Shown: piece by piece, positions 1 to 4,518 of the stretch
Position numbering within the stretch: the stretch's first letter is position 1
Layout of the letters: each line of letters opens with the position of its first letter
The notes under the pieces: model-generated
What the model saw: only the letters and a program-made list of their open reading frames with translations
Databases searched by the model: none
Told to the model about the DNA's origin: nothing
Translations under genes and position numbers: made by a program
Assembly (NCBI GenBank): GCA_902803155.1
Contig: CADCOU010000052.1
Location: 1 to 5,612 of the forward strand
Length of the DNA stretch: 5,612 nt
Origin: an uncultured Lachnospiraceae bacterium
GTDB lineage: Bacteria > Bacillota > Clostridia > Lachnospirales > Lachnospiraceae
Reading direction: 5' to 3'

Positions 1-122
1 CCCCACTGATTCGGATTGCCGTGCTGCGCCATGAATCTCCGTGCAAAGGCATAGATCTCCATGATCCGTCCGACGTCCGGTTCTTCAGATTTTCTGATAT
101 GTAAAGACTGTAATGCGCTCAT
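1..122 (-). CDS. GNAT family N-acetyltransferase, N-terminal fragment (continues past left edge)
   Basis: This is the start of a leftward gene cut by the window edge; 40 complete codons are present. The translation begins MSALQSLHIRKSEEPDVGRI and continues through a helix with IMEIYAFARRFM, ending in HGNPNQWG. An opening beta strand followed by 'D-x-x-x-I-M-x-I-Y-x-x-A-R-x-F-M' and the HGNP-x-QW motif is typical of GNAT acetyltransferases common in Clostridia, which move an acetyl group from acetyl-CoA to an amine. The acetyl-CoA-binding loop lies outside the window, so the substrate cannot be guessed. The start is the ATG at 122-120. An AAGGAGG ribosome binding site lies at 140-134, a rather long 11 bases upstream, and an in-frame TGA at 155-153 rules out a longer N-terminus. 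It lies 60 bases downstream of the SRAP gene in the same orientation and may share its transcript. Confidence 0.8.
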   Translation of the reverse strand, partial: MSALQSLHIRKSEEPDVGRIMEIYAFARRFMAQHGNPNQW

Positions 123-182
123 TCGTCGCAGAGCCTCCTTCTTCCTGAGCCTTCATAGAGATTATTCTCTTCTCGCAGCGGT

Positions 183-788
183 TTACTCTGCTTTCTGATA
201 CTCCATGTCTGTCAATGCGCAGGGAAGAAGCTTCCCCGGGTCCGCATCCGGGCGGATCCATTCATCCACATATTTCTCCGGCATGATCAGAGGCATCCTG
301 TCATGGATAAAGCGTATCCCTTCTCCCGGTTCTCTGGTGAGGATCACAAAAACCGGAAGATTATTCTCAATCCGGTACAGTCCGCACAGCCAGGTTATAT
401 CACTGTCTTTTGGACGTATCCCGTACTTAGTACCGATACGTCTTTTTCCGTCTTCTCTGACCGGATGCTCCCATTCGTAATACAGACTGGCCGGGACAAT
501 GCAGCGATGTCTCGCCCAGTCCTCCCGGAAGGTCGGTTTCTGAGCAGCAGTCTCCGCCCTGGCGTTCACCAGCAGAGATCTGCCGGTATATCCCCACTTC
601 ATGGGAAAGACTGTCCGGTCGCCCGACCGGTTCGGGGCGATCACCGGCACAATGTTCGAAGGATATATTTCCCCGTATGAGGCAAGCTCCCCTGTTTCTT
701 TCCATCTTTCCGCCATGGACGAACGGCACATCTCTTCCATCAGCTCTCTCATCTGCGGAGTTTCCTCAAACAGATACCGGCAGCACAT
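183..788 (-). CDS. yedK: SOS response-associated peptidase (SRAP/YedK/HMCES family) abasic-site DNA-protein crosslink protein
   Basis: This 201-residue protein is a complete SRAP-domain protein, close in length to E. coli YedK (about 220). The family covalently captures abasic sites in single-stranded DNA through the alpha-amino and thiol groups of Cys2 and shields them from error-prone repair. The visible active-site residues are Cys2 (exposed when Met1 is removed; the start reads MCCRY), Asn75 in LLVNARAET, Glu105 in YYEWE, and His162 in FIHDRMPL. They match YedK Cys2, Asn75, Glu105 and His160 in order and nearly in position. Residue 3 is Cys where E. coli has Gly; I believe this is usual in clostridial members. 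The ATG at 788 is fixed by the need for Cys2 and by an AGGAGG site at 802-797, 8 bases upstream. No LexA-type operator was seen, so SOS control is not supported here. It is 75 bases downstream of the acyltransferase gene. Confidence 0.95.
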   Translation of the reverse strand: MCCRYLFEETPQMRELMEEMCRSSMAERWKETGELASYGEIYPSNIVPVIAPNRSGDRTVFPMKWGYTGRSLLVNARAETAAQKPTFREDWARHRCIVPASLYYEWEHPVREDGKRRIGTKYGIRPKDSDITWLCGLYRIENNLPVFVILTREPGEGIRFIHDRMPLIMPEKYVDEWIRPDADPGKLLPCALTDMEYQKAE

Positions 789-863
789 ATCCGAATCCTC
801 CTGTTATCTCTGTCATCCGGTCTATTCCAGACGGAGCGCTTCCCCGTCCTGTCAGCCTGCTCT

Positions 864-1931
864 TTATTTCATATACAGAATATACTTGCCAAACTTCGGG
901 ATTTTACTGATCAACACAGAAGCTGCATAGCTGGCGACAAAGCATATGATCCAGAGCAGGAGAACTTTAAGCGGTTTTGTCAACGCTAATGTGTTGACGG
1001 TATGGGCAAAGGTTCTTCTGAAAATATTATGCATCAGGAAAACAGCAAAGGAATAGAAGGAGATCTGTCTAACTATCTTATATCCATAGATGGTCTTAAC
1101 CCTGGACGCAAGTTCATAAATCCCCATGGATGCCAACAGAAGCAGTACATCGTTATACCGCATTTTATACTCAAAACCTTTTTGATAAGACCAGATCTGG
1201 ATAAAAACAACCGATACGAAGGCCGCTATGGAAGCAGCCGCGACGTATAACGATCTGATCTTTTTGAAAGTACCCTTGCTGATAAAGTAGCCATACAAAA
1301 TATATAATCCAAAATGAGCCCCGCTGAATCCAAAAGAAAACTGATTCGATATCCGCAGTTCCGGATGATACACCCTATAGGCGACATTCAAAGTAGTGAC
1401 TCCAAGGGAATAAAAAGTATAAATAAGCAGAGGAAACAAAAACAGTTTATTATCATACTTCTTCAATACCATTGACACAAAAGGGAGCAGGAGATACAGG
1501 CCAAGTATAGTCGGCAGATACCACACATGACTCATATTGACACGTCTTAGGAAAAGCATTTCCTCTGCCAGTTGCAGAAAGCTGATGGATGCATGTTCAC
1601 GCAGTACAAGAAAAGCGTCATAGATGGCGATCCAGATCAAGGTGCAGGCCAACAAATGAAGCCATTTGTTTTTCCAAAAATCTTTGATACGATCATTATC
1701 ATACTCTCTTGGAAGCAGTAAACTGCCGGTAATCATCAGAAAAAGCGGTACTCCCAATCGTCCGGCCGTATGGCAGGTGAAGCCAAAAATACGAGACTGC
1801 ATTGACAGCGATGTCACATTCTCAAGTTCAAATTGATAAACAACTTCTGTCACATGGCAAAGTACAACAGATAGAATAGCTGCTGCCCTGACCAGATCGA
1901 TCCATTTTATTCTTGCCTTTTCAGTACTCAT
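864..1931 (-). CDS. membrane acyltransferase, family 3 (AT3/OafA-WecH type)
   Basis: This 355-residue polytopic membrane protein is an acyltransferase 3 family member, which transfers an acyl group (usually acetyl) across or at the cytoplasmic membrane onto a cell-surface glycan or other acceptor. The N-terminal helix carries the family's R-x10-H signature (Arg15, His26; LVRAAAILSVVLCH). Further conserved stretches are GRLGVPLFLMITGSLLL (57-73), HVWYLPTILGLYLLLP (135-150) and SFYSFAVFLMH (291-301). About ten hydrophobic segments fill the chain. There is no C-terminal SGNH esterase domain, so it resembles the short WecH/YiaH-like proteins rather than two-domain OatA. The acceptor cannot be deduced; no glycan synthesis gene is nearby. 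The start is the ATG at 1931, with GGAG at 1939-1936 and an in-frame TAG at 1943-1941 excluding extension. The gene is clearly AT-richer than its neighbours (one 60-base sample 35% GC against 57% in tadA), suggesting separate acquisition. Confidence 0.93.
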   Translation of the reverse strand: MSTEKARIKWIDLVRAAAILSVVLCHVTEVVYQFELENVTSLSMQSRIFGFTCHTAGRLGVPLFLMITGSLLLPREYDNDRIKDFWKNKWLHLLACTLIWIAIYDAFLVLREHASISFLQLAEEMLFLRRVNMSHVWYLPTILGLYLLLPFVSMVLKKYDNKLFLFPLLIYTFYSLGVTTLNVAYRVYHPELRISNQFSFGFSGAHFGLYILYGYFISKGTFKKIRSLYVAAASIAAFVSVVFIQIWSYQKGFEYKMRYNDVLLLLASMGIYELASRVKTIYGYKIVRQISFYSFAVFLMHNIFRRTFAHTVNTLALTKPLKVLLLWIICFVASYAASVLISKIPKFGKYILYMK

Positions 1932-1988
1932 TTTTCTCCGCTATCCAAACATTGATTTTTCCGTTTATTTTATAATTCTACATTAACT

Positions 1989-2007
1989 AAGCATTTATAG
2001 TATGCTT
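1989..2007. repeat. inverted repeat AAGCAT-N7-ATGCTT
   Basis: Perfect 6-base arms (1989-1994 and 2002-2007) flank the 7-base centre TTATAGT. It overlaps the -10 region of the weak acyltransferase promoter candidate, where a repressor could bind. In RNA it would be a weak AU-rich hairpin, too poor to be a convincing terminator. A repeat of this size may arise by chance in AT-rich sequence. Confidence 0.4.
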
Positions 2008-2025
2008 TCTGACATATTTTTGCAA
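1997..2025 (-). promoter_or_regulatory. weak candidate promoter for the acyltransferase gene
   Basis: On the minus strand, TTGCAA (2025-2020) is separated by 17 bases from TACTAT (2002-1997). Each hexamer matches the sigma-A consensus at four of six positions. The stretch from about 1945 to 2035 is strongly AT-rich, as expected for the start of a divergent gene. The candidate would leave a leader of about 60 bases before the ATG at 1931. It is one of several poor candidates here and is offered only as the best of them. Confidence 0.25.
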
Positions 2026-2036
2026 TTCAATAGATT

Positions 2037-2059
2037 GTCACATAAATGTGACGTCACAT
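2037..2059. promoter_or_regulatory. double palindrome, candidate operator in the divergent control region
   Basis: Three 7-base half-sites follow each other: GTCACAT (2037-2043), ATGTGAC (2046-2052) and GTCACAT (2053-2059). The first pair forms a perfect inverted repeat with a 2-base centre. The second pair forms the perfect 14-base palindrome ATGTGACGTCACAT. The first and third half-sites are direct repeats 16 bases apart. Repeated perfect dyads in the non-coding region between divergent genes are what a dimeric transcription factor site looks like. The site lies about 100 bases upstream of the predicted tadA transcription start, and immediately upstream of the acyltransferase promoter candidate. 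I do not recognise the regulator; it is not a standard CRP/FNR site, because TGTGA and TCACA are separated by only 2 bases rather than 6. Confidence 0.6.
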
Positions 2060-2061
2060 CT

Positions 2062-2105
2062 GGCGACGACTGTCGTGGGGAACTGTAGAAATCGCCGATC
2101 TTTTT
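2062..2105 (+). other. possible hairpin followed by a U run, upstream of the tadA promoter
   Basis: GGCGA (2062-2066) can pair with TCGCC (2092-2096), and five T residues follow at 2101-2105. The 25-base loop also contains the small dyad CGA-CTG-TCG. The layout loosely resembles an intrinsic terminator or a leader hairpin on the plus strand. The loop is long, the U run is interrupted from the stem by GATC, and no gene ending here is seen. It could stop stray transcription entering the tad unit, or be chance. Confidence 0.2.
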
Positions 2106-2124
2106 CTGTAATACGGGATAGTTG

Positions 2125-2153
2125 TGGACACCGAAAAGACGGGATGATATAAG
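2125..2153 (+). promoter_or_regulatory. sigma-A-type promoter for tadA
   Basis: TGGACA (2125-2130) and TATAAG (2148-2153) are separated by exactly 17 bases, and each matches the consensus at five of six positions. A TG at 2145-2146 one base before the -10 makes it an extended -10 promoter. Transcription would begin near 2160, leaving a leader of about 40 bases. The motif ACGGGAT occurs at 2113-2119 and again at 2139-2145, 26 bases apart, straddling the -35 element; its meaning is unknown. Confidence 0.6.
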
Positions 2154-2200
2154 GAGCCTGTCCCGTTAAGTAACTCTCTCAAAAAGGAAAGGCTTCTCTC

Positions 2201-3439
2201 ATGATGGATCACCGGCGATTTCTCGAATGCAGAGCAAGACTCATGGAACAGCTGGAGCTTTCACGTGACATGCCGGATTCAGAGATACTTGCTCTGATCG
2301 ATGATCTGATCGCTGAGACCGATCCTTCCAGGCGTATGCGTTTCCCGGACCGCTGCCAGCTGAAGACAGAACTGTTCAATTCGGTCCGACGCCTTGACAT
2401 CCTGCAGGAGCTCCTCGATGACGACTCCGTAACAGAGATCATGGTAAACGGTACTGACAGCATCTATGTGGAACGTGCAGGCCGTCTGACCAAATGGGAT
2501 AAGCACTTTACCTCGCGGGAGAAACTGCAGGATATCGTGCAGGCGATCGTGGCGGTGTCAAACCGTGTTGCGAATGAATCGGTTCCGATCGTTGATGCGC
2601 GTCTGAAAAAGGGAGAGCGTGTCAATATCGTCATGAATCCGGTCGCGATTGAGGGGCCTGTGATCACTATCCGGAGATTTCCCGATGATCCGATCAGCAT
2701 GAATGATCTGATCGCCTGGCACTCCATTTCGGCGGAAGCTGCGGATTTTCTCAGAAAGATGGTGCAGGCGGGCTACAACATCTTCATCTCAGGAGGTACC
2801 GGAAGCGGGAAGACAACCTTCCTGAATGCTCTGTCGAATTTTATCCCGGAAGATGAGCGGATCATCACGATTGAAGACAATGCCGAGCTTCAGATCCGTG
2901 GAGACCGCAACCTGGTGCGCCTCGAAGCCCGACGCCCGAATGCAGAGGGTGGAGGGGAAGTCACGATCCGTGATCTGATCCGATCCTCGCTCCGCATGCG
3001 TCCGGACCGGATCATCGTCGGAGAGGTCAGAGGAGAAGAGACGATCGATATGCTGCAGTCATTAAACACGGGACATGACGGGTCTCTCTCAACCGGTCAC
3101 GGAAACAGTCCCCGTGACATGCTTTCCCGTCTGGAGACCATGGTCATCATGGGGATGGAGATCCCGGTTGCGGCGATCCGCCGCCAGATCGCATCCGGTA
3201 TCGATCTGATGGTACACCTGTCACGCATGAGGGATAAAAGCCGGAAGGTACTCGAGATCCTGGAGATCGACGGGTACGATCCGAAGAGCGGCGAGATCCG
3301 CACCCATACGATCTTCGAATACCAGGGTCTCGGGGAAGATAAGAGCGGAGCTCTTACAGGGTCCCTGGTAAAAGTCGGTGAACTGAAACATACACAGAAA
3401 CTGGAGCGGGCAGGAGTCTCCCTGGAGACAACCATATAG
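2201..3439 (+). CDS. tadA: TadA/CpaF family secretion ATPase of a Tad/Flp pilus system
   Basis: This 412-residue cytoplasmic protein is a full-length CpaF/TadA-type ATPase of the type II/IV secretion superfamily. As a hexamer it would hydrolyse ATP to drive Flp-type pilin assembly through the TadB/TadC platform. Residues 1-60 are helical and charged. An N-terminal domain (about 61-175) contains the family's DDSVTEIMVNG stretch (74-84) and VDARLKKGERVNI (131-143). The RecA-like domain follows with Walker A GGTGSGKTT (198-206, Lys204), Asp box IITIEDNAEL (221-230), Walker B RIIVGEVRGEE (270-280, Glu275) and His box TGHDGSLSTGH (290-300). All catalytic motifs look intact. The start is the first ATG at 2201, 8 bases after an AAAGG site (2188-2192); the Met codon at 2204 is a possible alternative. 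It is the first gene of a rightward unit with tadB and tadC downstream. VirB11 or archaeal pilus ATPases are related alternatives, but the two neighbouring platform genes favour Tad. Confidence 0.95.
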   Translation: MMDHRRFLECRARLMEQLELSRDMPDSEILALIDDLIAETDPSRRMRFPDRCQLKTELFNSVRRLDILQELLDDDSVTEIMVNGTDSIYVERAGRLTKWDKHFTSREKLQDIVQAIVAVSNRVANESVPIVDARLKKGERVNIVMNPVAIEGPVITIRRFPDDPISMNDLIAWHSISAEAADFLRKMVQAGYNIFISGGTGSGKTTFLNALSNFIPEDERIITIEDNAELQIRGDRNLVRLEARRPNAEGGGEVTIRDLIRSSLRMRPDRIIVGEVRGEETIDMLQSLNTGHDGSLSTGHGNSPRDMLSRLETMVIMGMEIPVAAIRRQIASGIDLMVHLSRMRDKSRKVLEILEIDGYDPKSGEIRTHTIFEYQGLGEDKSGALTGSLVKVGELKHTQKLERAGVSLETTI

Positions 3440-3447
3440 AATAAGAC

Positions 3448-3463
3448 GGCTCCGGAATGAGCC
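3448..3463 (+). other. small hairpin just after tadA
   Basis: GGCTC (3448-3452) and GAGCC (3459-3463) form a perfect 5-base stem around a 6-base loop, 8 bases after the tadA stop codon, with only TTT following. It is too weak for a confident terminator, but it could slow polymerase or protect the 3' end of a processed tadA message. Confidence 0.35.
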
Positions 3464-3470
3464 TTTCAGT

Positions 3471-3501
3471 GCGGGAAGCCCCCGCCTCTGCAGACGGCGG
3501 G
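3471..3501 (+). promoter_or_regulatory. two mutually exclusive GC-rich hairpins in the tadA-tadB spacer
   Basis: CCCGC at 3481-3485 can pair upstream with GCGGG (3471-3475, 5-base loop). Alternatively CCCGCC (3481-3486) can pair downstream with GGCGGG (3496-3501, 9-base loop). Both stems are perfect, but they share one strand and so cannot coexist. No U run follows, so neither is a standard terminator. Structures like this between operon genes often set mRNA stability or the relative output of adjacent genes, which would make sense for an ATPase and its platform protein; that role is inferred. Confidence 0.4.
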
Positions 3502-3548
3502 CAGCATACTATGATCTCCGCGTGACGGACTGCCGACGTAAAGGATAC

Positions 3549-3554
3549 AGAGGA
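3549..3554 (+). promoter_or_regulatory. ribosome binding site that sets the tadB start
   Basis: AGAGGA lies 9 bases before the ATG at 3564. The upstream in-frame GTG at 3522 has no such site, so the ATG is preferred and the protein is 14 residues shorter than the longest reading. Confidence 0.65.
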
Positions 3555-3563
3555 TATGATTCT

Positions 3564-4418
3564 ATGAAGGTTTATAATTCTCATCGACGATCAAAGAAGC
3601 TGCGAAAAGCGCACTTCGGTATAAAACCCAGGCCGGTTCGCCGGAAACCCGGTCCGCACGATCCGCCCGGTTCCTCTCCGTCCGACTATGGGACTTATGT
3701 ATTCTCCCGCCGTGAATGGATTCTCAATACGCTTCTCTATCTGGCGCTGGATGCACTGATCTCCGTTCTGTTCTATCGCTCTGTTATCGCATTTCTGATA
3801 TTTCTGCCCGGCATATACCTCTTTTTCAAAAGCCGGCGTGCTGATCTGCTGCTCCTCCGGAACCGACGGATGCTCTCGGAATTTACTACCGGCATGCAGA
3901 TGGTCAATGCCTCCCTGCAGGCTGGGTACGCGATGGAGAATGCCTTTCGCGAAGCAGCATACGAACTTCGGAAGATCTATCCGGAGAATTCTTTTATTAT
4001 CATCGAATTCCGGTATATTCTCTCACAGCTGAATCTGAATGTCCCGGTGGAAACACTGCTGACGGATCTCGGAAAACGCACCCATATTGAAGATATCATC
4101 CATCTCGCAGAGGTCTTCCAGACTGCGAAGCGGACCGGCGGAGACATGATCGGCATCATCCGCGGATCGGTGACAAGTGTCCAGGCGAAGGAAGAAACCC
4201 GCGAAGAGATCGAGGCAAATCTCTCGGGCAAGGCATCTGAACAGAAGATCATGGCGGTTGCGCCGCTGGCGATCATCGCCTATACATCTCTCACATCGCC
4301 GGGTTTTCTGGACGTTTGCTATCACAATACGCTCGGGATCCTGATCATGACGGCAGCCCTTATCATCTATGCGGCAGCGTATCTGTGGGGAAAGAAAATA
4401 CTGCAGATCGAGGTGTGA
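3564..4418 (+). CDS. tadB: TadB-like inner-membrane platform protein (type II secretion system F domain)
   Basis: This 284-residue protein would be one of two polytopic subunits that form the membrane platform on which the TadA ATPase acts. Residues 1-51 are a basic, proline-rich cytoplasmic tail. Two hydrophobic helices (about 52-71 and 73-88) precede a cytoplasmic T2SSF domain (about 104-228), then two more helices (about 229-246 and 257-274) and a short KKILQIEV end. T2SSF-like stretches include LQAGYAMENAF (118-128), RTGGDM (190-195) and LSGKASEQKIMAVAPL (220-235). One T2SSF domain and four helices in about 285 residues is the usual TadB layout, rather than the duplicated domain of GspF/PilC. 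The ATG at 3564 is chosen for its ribosome binding site; GTG at 3522 would add 14 residues. It is 124 bases after tadA and 100 bases before the TadC-like gene. The TadB versus TadC assignment rests mainly on gene order. Confidence 0.9.
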   Translation: MKVYNSHRRSKKLRKAHFGIKPRPVRRKPGPHDPPGSSPSDYGTYVFSRREWILNTLLYLALDALISVLFYRSVIAFLIFLPGIYLFFKSRRADLLLLRNRRMLSEFTTGMQMVNASLQAGYAMENAFREAAYELRKIYPENSFIIIEFRYILSQLNLNVPVETLLTDLGKRTHIEDIIHLAEVFQTAKRTGGDMIGIIRGSVTSVQAKEETREEIEANLSGKASEQKIMAVAPLAIIAYTSLTSPGFLDVCYHNTLGILIMTAALIIYAAAYLWGKKILQIEV

Positions 4419-4505
4419 GAAATGACTCCGGTATGATCTTTCACAGACTTCCTGCAGGTATATCTGAACACCACCTGAATTTCAACAGCATGAATACCCG
4501 GATAC

Positions 4506-4510
4506 AGGAG
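4506..4510 (+). promoter_or_regulatory. ribosome binding site of the TadC-like gene
   Basis: AGGAG lies 8 bases upstream of the ATG at 4519. An in-frame TGA at 4465-4467, with no start codon between, makes 4519 the only reasonable start. Confidence 0.75.
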
Positions 4511-4518
4511 AATCCTAT

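Noticed and set aside
157..170. AGAGA-TTAT-TCTCT inverted repeat between the SRAP and GNAT genes as a terminator
   Set aside because: The stem is only 5 weak base pairs and no U run follows on the minus strand.
205..930. Several plus-strand open frames of 77-125 codons across 205-930
   Set aside because: They lie opposite the SRAP gene and its flanks, have no family-like motifs, and the minus-strand SRAP frame has all its catalytic residues.
1971..1976. Exact TATAAT on the plus strand as a promoter for a leader RNA
   Set aside because: The only good -35 candidate, TTGATT at 1952-1957, is just 13 bases away, too close for sigma-A, and the region is AT-rich enough to give such a hexamer by chance.
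2037..2059. Palindrome cluster as a CRP/FNR site or a c-di-GMP riboswitch
   Set aside because: The TGTGA and TCACA halves are 2 bases apart instead of 6, and no conserved c-di-GMP aptamer sequence could be recognised.
2139..2166. ACGGGA/TCCCGT hairpin just upstream of tadA as a riboswitch or ribosome-binding-site sequestering stem
   Set aside because: It spans the predicted -10 and transcription start, so most of it would not be transcribed, and the AAGGAG in its loop is not followed by a start codon.
3522..3563. GTG at 3522 as the tadB start
   Set aside because: It lacks a ribosome binding site, while the ATG at 3564 has AGAGGA 9 bases upstream. It is kept only as an alternative.
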